Assembly: GCF_001806875.1 (NCBI RefSeq)
Contig: NZ_KV786279.1
Coordinates: 1 to 36,461 of the forward strand
Source: Corynebacterium sp. HMSC29G08
Lineage (GTDB): Bacteria > Actinomycetota > Actinomycetes > Mycobacteriales > Mycobacteriaceae
Direction of reading: 5' to 3'
DNA length: 36,461 nucleotides
The stretch's first letter is position 1; every line of letters begins with the position of its first letter. The notes below the pieces were generated by a model that was given only the letters and a program-made list of their open reading frames with translations, was not told the DNA's origin and searched no databases. Made by a program: the position numbers and the translations under genes. Shown here piece after piece: positions 28,014-35,987 of this stretch.

Positions 28014-28252
28014 TGGCTGCTGGTACCCCCGCATCCGAATTCCGCGAGCTCAACGATGATGAGCTGCGTACCCGCCTGACCGAGGCAAAGGAAGAGCTGT
28101 TCAACCTGCGCTTCCAGCTTGCCACTGGCCAGCTGACCAACAACCGCCGCATCTCCACGGTGAAGCGCGACATTGCTCGCATCTACACGGTGCTGCGCGA
28201 GCGTGAGCTCGGCCTGTCCGTTGTACCCGAGTCTGCAGGAGCTGAGGCATAA
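28013..28252 (+). CDS. rpmC: 50S ribosomal protein L29
   Basis: A 79-residue L29, a two-helix protein near the tunnel exit. It starts at ATG 28013 inside the rplP stop. The core is [20 protein letters not shown] followed by the conserved [15 protein letters not shown] and the [13 protein letters not shown] helix. The short C-terminal tail ([10 protein letters not shown]) is typical of actinobacteria. rpsQ begins 2 nt after the stop. Confidence 0.96.
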   Translation: MAAGTPASEFRELNDDELRTRLTEAKEELFNLRFQLATGQLTNNRRISTVKRDIARIYTVLRERELGLSVVPESAGAEA

Positions 28253-28254
28253 CC

Positions 28255-28575
28255 ATGACTGAGGCAAACGTGACTGAGAAGAACACCGGCAAGGGCCCGA
28301 AGCACACTGAGGCTAAGCCGAAGGAGAAGGGCCTGCAGAAGCGCCGCCGCGGCTACGTCGTGTCCGACAAGATGGACAAGACGATCGTGGTGGAGGTTGA
28401 GGATCGTAAGTCCCACGCTCTGTACGGCAAGATTGTGCGTACCACCAAGCGCGTGAAGGCTCACGATGAGACGAACTCCGCCGGCGTCGGCGATCTCGTC
28501 CGCATCGAGGAGACCCGCCCGCTGTCCAAGGACAAGCACTTCCGTCTCATTGAGATCATTGAGAAGGCTCGCTAG
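28255..28575 (+). CDS. rpsQ: 30S ribosomal protein S17
   Basis: A 106-residue S17, an OB-fold protein that binds 16S rRNA early in assembly. The core ([21 protein letters not shown], then [20 protein letters not shown]) is standard. An N-terminal extension of about 28 polar, charged residues is longer than in E. coli but common in actinobacteria. It is the last gene of the operon; a strong terminator follows. In most bacteria rplN would follow, so the cluster is split here. Confidence 0.97.
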   Translation: MTEANVTEKNTGKGPKHTEAKPKEKGLQKRRRGYVVSDKMDKTIVVEVEDRKSHALYGKIVRTTKRVKAHDETNSAGVGDLVRIEETRPLSKDKHFRLIEIIEKAR

Positions 28576-28601
28576 TTCCTAGCTAGTTTCTAGCGCCAAA
28601 G

Positions 28602-28637
28602 GCCGCACCCCCGCACTTCCGGGTGGTGCGGCTTTTT
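28602..28637 (+). terminator. S10-operon intrinsic terminator
   Basis: GCCGCACC (28602-28609) pairs with GGTGCGGC (28625-28632), followed by TTTTT at 28633-28637. It closes the operon after rpsQ. Between the rpsQ stop and this hairpin lies a short CTAG-rich repeated stretch (28571-28593). Confidence 0.92.
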
Positions 28638-28644
28638 GCATTTT

Positions 28645-28655
28645 GCTTATCGACG
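28645..28655 (+). repeat. GCTTATCGACG motif, copy 5
   Basis: An exact 11-mer 7 nt after the T-run of the S10 terminator, in the context TTTTGCTTATCGACGCC, the same 17-mer as copy 4. Confidence 0.65.
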
Positions 28656-28680
28656 CCTAACGTCCCCGGGCAGCCAAAAA

Positions 28681-28713
28681 GTTCAGCAACTGTTTACCTG
28701 GACTTCCCCGGTT
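28681..28713 (+). promoter_or_regulatory. PHO-box-like direct repeats before the phosphatase gene
   Basis: Three 11-nt units follow one another: GTTCAGCAACT (28681-28691), GTTTACCTGGA (28692-28702), and a weaker CTTCCCCGGTT (28703-28713). The first two resemble the GTTCACC-type repeat units bound by the actinobacterial PhoP response regulator. A -10 candidate TTAGGT follows at 28716-28721, 75 nt before the start. In C. glutamicum the Pho regulator (PhoR) site differs, so this is a moderate call. Confidence 0.45.
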
Positions 28714-28794
28714 GGTTAGGTAGCGGAAATAACGTTTGCAGCGTTTGTGACCGCTAGCAATCATCGCTACCAACGTTTCTTAGGGGAGACCACA

Positions 28795-30885
28795 ATGTCC
28801 ATTTTGGGTAAGAATCTTTTCCACTCCAAGCGCTCCAGCCTGACCTGCACCTACAAGTGCGGCAATGCGTGTGCAGGTGAATGCACCAACGAATCCGATA
28901 ACCCGTACTTCGGTGACATTATGTCGCGTCGTGGTGTGTTGAAGGCCTTCGGCGCTTCCACCGTGGCGTTCGGCGGTACCGCCGTGCTGGTTGCCTGTGG
29001 CGGTGAGGGCGATGCGGGTACGCAAACCCAGGCCGCAACCCCCACGTCCGGCACGGACGCCGCGGCTGCAATGATCACCCCGGTTGCAGGCATGCGCTTT
29101 GAAAGTGTTGCGCCGAACGAATTGGACGAGGTTGTCGTCCCGGCGGGCTACGCCACCTCGGTGCTGATCGCGTGGGGTGATCCGGTCTATGAGGATGCCC
29201 CGGAGTTTGATCCGAACAACCAGACTGCTGCAGCCGCTGCCCGCCAGTTCGGCTTCAACAATGACTTCGCTGGTTTGATGGAGCACCCGACTGACAAGAA
29301 TCGTATGGTTTATGTCTGCTCGCACGAGTACTCCACGGAGCCGCAGATGCTGCCGAACTACGATCCGGAGAACCCGACGGACGAGCAGATCAACATCGGT
29401 ATTGTCAGCCACGGCCACACCATCCTTGAGGTCTCGCGCGACGAGAAGACCGGCGAGCTGACCCGCGAGTTTGGCCCGCTGAACCGCCGCATCACCGGTG
29501 AGACAGAGTTCAAGATTGTCGGCCCGGCTGCCGGCCACGACCTGCTGAAGACGTCTGTGGATCCGACTGGTACCAAGGTATTCGGCACCTTTAACAACTG
29601 TTCCGGCGGCGTGACCCCGTGGGGCACCTTCTTGTCTGGTGAGGAAAACATTGACCAGTACTGGGCCAATGCAAAGGCTGTGACCGGGGAGCGCCCAGCG
29701 GCTGATGTGAAGCGCTTCGGTGTGCCGGAGGAGGCGTCGGAACGTAAGTGGGAGCGCCTGCACGACCGCTTTGACCTGGCGAAGGAGCCGAACGAGTTCA
29801 ACCGTTTCGGTTACCTGGTGGAGATCAACCCGTATGACCCAGAGTCCATTCCGGTGAAGCACACGGCTTTGGGACGTTTCAAGCACGAAGCTGGCAACAT
29901 CCACGTCACCGAGGACGGCACCGTGGTCTGCTACTCCGGCGATGACGCTCGTTTTGAGTACATCTACAAGTTCGTCTCCTCCAAAAAGATCAAGGAGGGC
30001 GATGTTGCACACAACATGACCATCCTGGATGAGGGCACGCTTTACGTTGCCAACCTGGAGGGCAACTCCCCGCAAGGCGAGATCACCGGGGATGGCGACC
30101 TGCCTGCGGACGGTGAGTTTGACGGCACCGGCACGTGGATCCCGTTGTTGACCGCGCACGCGGACGGCACCGCTGAATCCCACGTTGATGACTTCACCGG
30201 TGAGGAGGTTGCCATCTACACCCGCCTTGCTGCGGATGAAGTTGGCGCAACCAAGATGGACCGCCCGGAGGACTTCGAGGTCAACCCGGTTACCGGCAAG
30301 GTGTACCTATCGCTGACTAACAACAAGTACCGCGGCGCAACCGGTGAGAATGAGAAGAAGAGCAAGGAAGACGTCACCGAGTACGCCCCGATCCGCGAAA
30401 ACAAGAACGGCCTGGTCATGGAGCTTGTAGATGACCATGCTGGCACTGACTTCTCCTGGAACCTCCTGCTGGTCTGTGGTGACCCGGAGGCGGCATCCAC
30501 CTACTTCAGCGGTTTCCCGAAGGAGCAGGTTTCCCCGATCTCTTGCCCGGACAACATCGCGTTTGATTCCCACGGCAACCTGTGGATTTCTACCGACGGC
30601 AACGCGCTCGGTTCTAACGATGGCCTCTACGCCATCGGCCTGGAGGGTGAAAACCGTGGCCAAACCAAGTGCTTCCTCACGGTCCCGTACGCTGCGGAGA
30701 CCTGTGGTCCGATTGTGACGGACCAGTTGGTGCTGGTGAACGTGCAGCACCCGGGTGAGGCAGATGACGCTACCTTTGAAAACCCGGCCTCCCACTGGCC
30801 GGATGGCGGTACCTCGGTTCCGCGCCCGGCTGTGGCGCAGGTGTTTCGTGCGGACGGTCAGATGATTGGTATGCAAAAGGCGTAA
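28795..30885 (+). CDS. PhoX-family phosphatase (DUF839), Tat-exported lipoprotein
   Basis: 696 residues from ATG 28795, with AGGGGAG 6 nt upstream. The N-terminus holds a cysteine cluster (C18, C22, C26, C30 in CTYKCGNACAGEC), then NPYFGDI and a twin-arginine signal (SRRGVLK, R45-R46) whose hydrophobic stretch ends in a lipobox-like LVAC (C68). The product is therefore likely exported folded and lipid-anchored outside. The remaining 620 residues are a PhoX-like domain with acidic beta-propeller-like repeats (KHEAGNIHVTEDG, PDNIAFDSHGNLWIST); such enzymes are Ca/Fe-dependent phosphomonoesterases. A similar CGNAC motif precedes the Tat motif in other actinobacterial PhoX proteins (recollection). 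An alternative start is ATG 28921, directly at the Tat motif. Confidence 0.85.
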   Translation: MSILGKNLFHSKRSSLTCTYKCGNACAGECTNESDNPYFGDIMSRRGVLKAFGASTVAFGGTAVLVACGGEGDAGTQTQAATPTSGTDAAAAMITPVAGMRFESVAPNELDEVVVPAGYATSVLIAWGDPVYEDAPEFDPNNQTAAAAARQFGFNNDFAGLMEHPTDKNRMVYVCSHEYSTEPQMLPNYDPENPTDEQINIGIVSHGHTILEVSRDEKTGELTREFGPLNRRITGETEFKIVGPAAGHDLLKTSVDPTGTKVFGTFNNCSGGVTPWGTFLSGEENIDQYWANAKAVTGERPAADVKRFGVPEEASERKWERLHDRFDLAKEPNEFNRFGYLVEINPYDPESIPVKHTALGRFKHEAGNIHVTEDGTVVCYSGDDARFEYIYKFVSSKKIKEGDVAHNMTILDEGTLYVANLEGNSPQGEITGDGDLPADGEFDGTGTWIPLLTAHADGTAESHVDDFTGEEVAIYTRLAADEVGATKMDRPEDFEVNPVTGKVYLSLTNNKYRGATGENEKKSKEDVTEYAPIRENKNGLVMELVDDHAGTDFSWNLLLVCGDPEAASTYFSGFPKEQVSPISCPDNIAFDSHGNLWISTDGNALGSNDGLYAIGLEGENRGQTKCFLTVPYAAETCGPIVTDQLVLVNVQHPGEADDATFENPASHWPDGGTSVPRPAVAQVFRADGQMIGMQKA

Positions 30886-30905
30886 CTTCACGGCAAATCT
30901 TCATC

Positions 30906-30954
30906 AACCCCGCAGGAGATCGAGAGAGGTCTGCTGTGGGGTTTGTGGCTTTTT
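30906..30954 (+). terminator. Candidate terminator of the phosphatase gene
   Basis: AACCCC (30906-30911) pairs with GGGGTT (30938-30943) with GCAG/CTGC pairing inside, followed by TTTTT at 30950-30954 after 6 nt. The T-run is offset, so strength is moderate. Confidence 0.55.
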
Positions 30955-30959
30955 GCCGT

Positions 30960-30965
30960 TAAAAT
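30960..30965 (+). promoter_or_regulatory. -10 element of glmS, probably leaderless
   Basis: TAAAAT (5/6 match to the -10 consensus) lies 8 nt before ATG 30974. No ribosome binding site is present. The -35 is weak. The upstream terminator ends only a few bases earlier, so the promoter overlaps it. Confidence 0.5.
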
Positions 30966-30973
30966 TTTGAACT

Positions 30974-32848
30974 ATGTGTGGAATCGTTGGGTATGTCGGC
31001 GCTGCGAACAACAGTGAACGCGACGCAAAAACTGTCATTATTGAGGGCCTTCGCAGGCTGGAGTACCGTGGCTACGACTCGGCTGGTGTTGCTGTTGCCG
31101 CAGGTGGGAGCATTGAATGCCGGAAGAAAGCCGGCAAGGTGGCTGACTTGGAGGCAGAAATTGCCGCCGCGCCACTGGACGCTTCTCACTTGGGGATTGG
31201 GCACACTCGCTGGGCCACGCATGGTGGTCCGACCGACGCAAACGCACACCCGCATGTGGTTGGCGGCGGCGCGCTGGCAGTGGTGCACAACGGCATCATC
31301 GAGAACTTTGCGCAGCTGAAGGCGGAGCTCACGCAGAAGGGCTACACCTTTGTCTCCGACACAGACACTGAGGTAGCAGGCACGCTGCTGCTGGAGGTCT
31401 ACAACACGGAGGCGAACGGGGATCTCACCCGGGCGATGCAGCTGACCGCACAGCGCCTGGAGGGTGCGTTTACCCTGCTGGCAATCCACGCGGATCACCC
31501 GGACCGGATTGTGGCTGCGCGTTGGAACTCCCCGCTGGTGATCGGTGTGGGTGAGGGGGAGCACTTCTTGAGCTCGGACGTGTCTGGCTTCATCGAGTTC
31601 ACGCGCGACGCAGTGGAGATGGACAACGGCCAGATTGTCACGCTGACTGCGGATGGTTATGAGATCACTGACTTTGACGGTACGGCCTCCCACTCCCAAG
31701 GCAAACCGTTCCGCGTGGAATGGGACATCACCGCAGCGGAAAAGGGTGGTTACAACTCCTTCATGGAAAAGGAGATCCACGATCAGCCGGCGGCGATCCG
31801 TGACACGCTCTACGGGCGTTTCAACGAGGAGGGCCAGCTGACGCTGGATGAGTTGCGCATTGATGAGTCGCTGCTGCGCTCCATTAACAAGATCATCATT
31901 GTGGCGTGCGGTACGGCAGCATATGCCGGGCAGGTGGCGCGCTATGCCATTGAGCACTGGTGCCGTATCCCAACTGAGGTGGAGCTCGCCCACGAGTTCC
32001 GTTACCGTGACCCGATTGTCACAGAGCACACGCTGGTGGTCGCGGTGTCCCAATCGGGTGAGACCATGGACACACTGATGGCGGTGCGTCACGCCCGTGA
32101 GCAGGGTGCAAAGGTCATTGCGATCTGCAATACGGTGGGTGCTTCGATTCCGAGGGAGTCGGACGCTGTGCTGTACACCTATGCCGGCCCGGAGATTGCC
32201 GTGGCGTCTACCAAGGCGTTTATCTCCCAGATTGTGGCCGCCTACCTGCTGGCGCTGTACCTGGCGCAGGTGCGTGGCAACAAGTACGCCGATGAGATCC
32301 GCCAGATCATCGACCACCTGGAGGAGATGCCGGAGAAGCTGCAGAACGTTCTGGACAATGAGAACCAGATCAAGCAGCTGGGCAAGGATCTTGCGCAGTC
32401 GAAGTCGGTGCTCTTCTTGGGCCGTCACGTGGGCTTCCCAGTGGCGCTGGAGGGTGCGCTGAAGCTCAAGGAGGTGGCGTACCTGCACTCCGAGGGGTTT
32501 GCGGCTGGTGAGTTGAAGCACGGCCCGATCGCGCTGGTTGAGGAAGGCCAGCCGGTGTTTATCATCGTGCCGTCCAAGAGTTCGCGCCATAACCTGCACG
32601 CCAAGGTGGTCTCCAACATCCAGGAGGTCCGCGCGCGTGGTGCGGTGACCATTGTGATTGCAGAAGATGACGATGAAGACGTGGTGCAGTTTGCTAACCA
32701 CGTGATCCGCATCCCGGAATCGCCTGGGCTGTTGCAGCCGCTGTTAGCTACGGTTCCGCTGCAGAGTTTTGCCTGTGCCGTGGCGGAAGCTCGCGGTTTG
32801 AACGTGGATCAGCCGCGTAATTTGGCTAAGTCTGTGACGGTTGAGTAG
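30974..32848 (+). CDS. glmS: Glutamine--fructose-6-phosphate aminotransferase (isomerising)
   Basis: Makes glucosamine-6-phosphate from fructose-6-phosphate and glutamine, the first step toward UDP-GlcNAc for peptidoglycan. 624 residues. The nucleophile is C2 (MCGIVGYVG), which needs removal of Met1. The class II amidotransferase domain covers residues 1 to about 240. The first sugar-isomerase domain contains ACGTAAYAGQVARY and VSQSGETMDTL (S359), the second contains FLGRHVGFPVALEGALKLKE, and the C-terminus is the conserved PRNLAKSVTVE. No catalytic residue is missing. The start is leaderless by the placement of the -10. No glmS ribozyme would be expected in actinobacteria and none is visible in the 25-nt leader space. 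Confidence 0.96.
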   Translation: MCGIVGYVGAANNSERDAKTVIIEGLRRLEYRGYDSAGVAVAAGGSIECRKKAGKVADLEAEIAAAPLDASHLGIGHTRWATHGGPTDANAHPHVVGGGALAVVHNGIIENFAQLKAELTQKGYTFVSDTDTEVAGTLLLEVYNTEANGDLTRAMQLTAQRLEGAFTLLAIHADHPDRIVAARWNSPLVIGVGEGEHFLSSDVSGFIEFTRDAVEMDNGQIVTLTADGYEITDFDGTASHSQGKPFRVEWDITAAEKGGYNSFMEKEIHDQPAAIRDTLYGRFNEEGQLTLDELRIDESLLRSINKIIIVACGTAAYAGQVARYAIEHWCRIPTEVELAHEFRYRDPIVTEHTLVVAVSQSGETMDTLMAVRHAREQGAKVIAICNTVGASIPRESDAVLYTYAGPEIAVASTKAFISQIVAAYLLALYLAQVRGNKYADEIRQIIDHLEEMPEKLQNVLDNENQIKQLGKDLAQSKSVLFLGRHVGFPVALEGALKLKEVAYLHSEGFAAGELKHGPIALVEEGQPVFIIVPSKSSRHNLHAKVVSNIQEVRARGAVTIVIAEDDDEDVVQFANHVIRIPESPGLLQPLLATVPLQSFACAVAEARGLNVDQPRNLAKSVTVE

Positions 32849-32875
32849 GGCTCGGAAAATAATAGCTTCATCTGC

Positions 32876-32881
32876 TAACCT
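32876..32881 (+). promoter_or_regulatory. -10 element of the adaptor gene, probably leaderless
   Basis: TAACCT lies 6 nt before GTG 32888; no ribosome binding site is present. The 39-nt space after glmS contains no terminator. Confidence 0.4.
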
Positions 32882-32887
32882 GACTCC

Positions 32888-34540
32888 GTGAAACATCAGA
32901 AAAGGCTCTTTGGCGCTGCGGTGATGGCAGTGCTTTCAGCGCTGACACTAGCGGCGTGCGGTGGCGGCGCCGCCTCTGTTCCGGAGACGGACACCGTGGT
33001 GCTCGCACCGAAGGATGTGGTGGCTAAGGTTTCGGCTGCCGCAGATATTGGTTCGCAGGAAGTGGTGGCACTGACCACCACGCTGACTGGTCCTGTCACT
33101 GAGGTTGATGTGCGCATTGGTCAGCCGGTGCAGGAGGGCCAGATTTTGGCGCGGGTGGATACGTCTGGTGCGCAGCGTCAGTTGGATGCGCAGCGTGCGC
33201 AGCAGATGTCGTCGGACGTCGCAACGCAAAATGAGCTCCAGCGGGCCCAGCAGCAACTGTCCCAGCAGCAGGATGCTTTGAACCGGGGGCTCAATGGCCG
33301 GATCACCCAGGCTGAGGCTGCGCAGCGTGAGGCGCAGCTGCGTTACGACGACACGTTGGCCACCTTCAACCACCAAAAACAGCTCCACGAAGCCGGTTTG
33401 ACCCCGGAGGCCGTGCAGCAAGCACATGCGGTGGACACGGCGCGCCGGAACGTGACCCTGGCGGGGCTGGATTCCGTGCGTGCGAATGCGGCGAACTTTG
33501 TCGCCGCGTTTACGCAGCAGGTTGATGGGATCAGCCCCGTTGTGGGGATTTTGGAGTCTGACCAGCGCTACACGGGCGCACAGCGTGACCTGGATGCGGC
33601 GCAGAAGGCGTATGACGCTTCGCTGTTGGGCGTGAATGCGGACTTAGAAGCGAAGCAGCGTGCGGTGGCTCAGGCGTTCCAAGCGAAAAACGACGCCGAC
33701 ATCGCACTTGAGGTCACCCGCCTTGCGGTGCAGCAGGAGATCGACGCGAGCGCGGCGACGGTGGACCAGGCGCAGCGCAGCCTGAATGCTTCGCAGACGG
33801 CCGCGGAGGTTGGCCAGAGCCAGCTGCGTGTGGATATTGCATCGGGTGAGGTGCGATCCCCGATCAACGGCGTGGTCACCGAGATGCTTGCGCAGCGCGG
33901 CCAGCCGTCCTCGGGCCATTTGGCTACGGTGGCGGATCCGAACCGGCTGATTCTGACCGCCAACGTCAACGAGGTTGACTCCGGCAAGGTGCAGGTTGGC
34001 AATGAAGTCACCTTCACCACCCCCAGCAGCGGGTTGAAGCAGTACAAAGGCAAGGTTGTGGACGTCTCTTCGGTGGCTGCACCCGCTCCGGGCGGAGCCG
34101 AGGGCGCTGGCCAGGCGCCCGCGCGACCGGAATTCCCGGTGACCATCGAGGTCACCGGTGACACCGAGGGCCTGCGCATCGGCGGCACCGCCAAGGTGCA
34201 AATCACCACGGGTACCTCGAAGGCGGCGTTGACTGTGCCTCGTGAAGCGATCATTGATAAAGACGGCACCTACTCCGTGTTGGTGCTTCAGCCTATCGAC
34301 GGCAGCGATACCGAATTCGAAGTCGCCAGCGCCGATGTCACGCTTGGTCTTGTCACCGACCTGGAAGCCGAGGTACGCGGTCTTGAGGAAGGCACCCGCG
34401 TAATCAAGGCCCCGGGGGACTACCGCGAACGCATTGGGCAGCGCGTGACGGTTGGGCCGGCGCTCGACGCGCCAGCGGGGACACCGGTGGAGGAGACGCC
34501 GGAGGCGTCGGCAAGCGAAACAAGCCCCGAAGGCGAATAA
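32888..34540 (+). CDS. Membrane-fusion adaptor lipoprotein (HlyD/MacA-like)
   Basis: 550 residues, longer than the usual 370-400 of MacA. The signal peptide ends in a lipobox LTLAACGG, so it is probably a lipoprotein. A half biotinyl-lipoyl motif follows (GPVTEVDVRIGQPVQEGQIL), then a long coiled-coil hairpin rich in Gln, Ala, Arg and Glu (about residues 95-310), then the second half-motif (VRSPINGVVTEMLAQRGQPS) and beta-barrel domains. An acidic Glu/Thr/Ser/Pro tail (EETPEASASETSPE) ends the protein. It lies directly before the permease gene with no gap. In MacAB-type exporters the adaptor joins an ABC pump; Gram-positive versions act in lipid or antibiotic-peptide export. The substrate is unknown. 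Confidence 0.85.
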   Translation: MKHQKRLFGAAVMAVLSALTLAACGGGAASVPETDTVVLAPKDVVAKVSAAADIGSQEVVALTTTLTGPVTEVDVRIGQPVQEGQILARVDTSGAQRQLDAQRAQQMSSDVATQNELQRAQQQLSQQQDALNRGLNGRITQAEAAQREAQLRYDDTLATFNHQKQLHEAGLTPEAVQQAHAVDTARRNVTLAGLDSVRANAANFVAAFTQQVDGISPVVGILESDQRYTGAQRDLDAAQKAYDASLLGVNADLEAKQRAVAQAFQAKNDADIALEVTRLAVQQEIDASAATVDQAQRSLNASQTAAEVGQSQLRVDIASGEVRSPINGVVTEMLAQRGQPSSGHLATVADPNRLILTANVNEVDSGKVQVGNEVTFTTPSSGLKQYKGKVVDVSSVAAPAPGGAEGAGQAPARPEFPVTIEVTGDTEGLRIGGTAKVQITTGTSKAALTVPREAIIDKDGTYSVLVLQPIDGSDTEFEVASADVTLGLVTDLEAEVRGLEEGTRVIKAPGDYRERIGQRVTVGPALDAPAGTPVEETPEASASETSPEGE

Positions 34541-35794
34541 GTGAACCTGCGTGAAGCGATCCGGCTGGCAGCGACCAGCCTGCGAGCCAACAAGCTGCGC
34601 TCCGTGCTCACCCTGCTCGGCGTGATCATCGGCATTGCAGCCGTCGTGGCCATCATGAGCCTAGGCAACGGCATGCAGCAGCAGCTCCAAAGCGATTTTG
34701 AGCAGTTTGGTCTTAATGACGTCAACGTCCAAGTCAAAACCCGCCACTCCGAGTCCGACCCCTGGATGTATGAGGACGTCCCCGACGCCTCCCTGATCAC
34801 ACCGGACATGGTGGAGCAGCTGCGCGGGTTCATTGGGCCGAAAGTGCAAGGCATTGCTCTGGAAGCTGGCGGCGAATCCGCCAGGGTGACCCGCGGGCTG
34901 AATGAGGGCACGGCTAGCGTCGATTTTGTCAACGCTGACTACATTGAGCTCCAGCGCCACACCATTACCGCCGGTCGTATCTTCACCGAGGACGACATTG
35001 TTGGTGACCGCGCTGTGGCCGTGATCTCACCGGAGGTAGTTGACACCTACTTCAACGGCGATCCGGCCTCTGCCATCGGTGCGAGCCTGGACCTTGACGT
35101 GGCGGGGCGCTTTGCCTCTTTCCAAGTAGTTGGCGCTTACGGGCGGGCCAAGGCCTCCTCGCCTCTGGTGGGGACCTTCGAGCAGGCATCCATCTACGTG
35201 CCCTACACCGCACAATCCCGCCTGAGCGCGAACCCCGTCCAGGGTTTCCGCATGCTGCAGATTCGCACGCTTTCGCCTGATTTGACTGCAGATGTTGCCA
35301 GCGACGTCAACACCTGGGCCGAGCAGGCCTACGCGGATGACGCGGACTACGTGGCGCAGGTGTTGGACACCAAGTCTGAGATCGACCAAGTGAACCAAAC
35401 CATGGCCATGATCAGCCTGGTGATTTCCGCCATTGGCGGGATCTCCTTGCTGGTCGGTGGCATTGGCGTGATGAACATCATGCTGGTGTCTGTTACGGAA
35501 CGCACCCGCGAAATTGGTGTGCGCATGGCGTTGGGCGCGACGCGCCGGGCGGTACGCACCCAGTTTGTTATTGAGGCGATGATGATCTGTCTACTCGGCG
35601 GTGCTTTGGGCGTGCTGCTGGGGGCAGCGCTTGGGATGGCGGGGACTGCCGCCATGGGGTCGGTGGCGCTGCCACCGGTGGGTGCCGTAGTGATTGCGCT
35701 GCTGTTCTCGCTGGGGATCGGCCTGTTCTTTGGCTGGTATCCAGCCAACAGGGCGGCGCGCATGAGGCCGATCGAGGCGCTGCGCTACGAGTAG
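34541..35794 (+). CDS. MacB-type ABC transporter permease
   Basis: 417 residues with the MacB layout: a first transmembrane helix (about residues 21-41, TLLGVIIGIAAVVAIM), a periplasm-facing core domain (about 45-285), then three helices in the FtsX-type domain with the conserved GGIGVMNIMLVSVTERTREI segment, and a C-terminal PANRAARMRPIEALRYE. There is no nucleotide-binding domain in the protein and no ATPase gene next to it, although families of this type need one. The GTG start directly follows the adaptor stop; GAAGG (34529-34533) in the adaptor end serves as ribosome binding site. The partner ATPase must come from elsewhere in the genome. Confidence 0.85.
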   Translation: MNLREAIRLAATSLRANKLRSVLTLLGVIIGIAAVVAIMSLGNGMQQQLQSDFEQFGLNDVNVQVKTRHSESDPWMYEDVPDASLITPDMVEQLRGFIGPKVQGIALEAGGESARVTRGLNEGTASVDFVNADYIELQRHTITAGRIFTEDDIVGDRAVAVISPEVVDTYFNGDPASAIGASLDLDVAGRFASFQVVGAYGRAKASSPLVGTFEQASIYVPYTAQSRLSANPVQGFRMLQIRTLSPDLTADVASDVNTWAEQAYADDADYVAQVLDTKSEIDQVNQTMAMISLVISAIGGISLLVGGIGVMNIMLVSVTERTREIGVRMALGATRRAVRTQFVIEAMMICLLGGALGVLLGAALGMAGTAAMGSVALPPVGAVVIALLFSLGIGLFFGWYPANRAARMRPIEALRYE

Positions 35795-35795
35795 G

Positions 35796-35829
35796 GCGCT
35801 GGTTTTGTAGCGCTGGTTGGGCGCTGGTT
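35796..35829 (+). repeat. Three copies of GCGCTGGTT
   Basis: The 9-mer begins at 35796, 35810 and 35821, starting one base after the permease stop. Together with the inverted repeat that follows it occupies most of the 193-nt space. It may be slippage or remnants of duplications. Confidence 0.6.
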
Positions 35830-35862
35830 GGGATAGTCCTTTCCCGCAGCGTCACGCTTTTA

Positions 35863-35929
35863 GTGACTAGATGCTCGGTCGGAGCGTTGCAAATCCAAAG
35901 CTCAAGCCTCTGACCGAGCATCTACTCAC
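35863..35929. repeat. 18-bp inverted repeat before the Fic gene
   Basis: GTGACTAGATGCTCGGTC (35863-35880) is the inverse complement of 35912-35929 with one mismatch, and the pairing continues weakly outward (TTTTA on the left, AAAAA on the right). The loop is 31 nt. It could be a bidirectional terminator between the permease gene and the convergent Fic gene, or a remnant of a mobile element. Confidence 0.75.
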
Positions 35930-35987
35930 AAAAATGCTGAGGCTCGGCGGGCAGACCATCGGCAGGTGGGCGAGAAGCTTCGGTGCG

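Noticed and set aside
30954..30973. A glmS riboswitch-ribozyme upstream of glmS
   Set aside because: The space is far too short and the gene appears leaderless.
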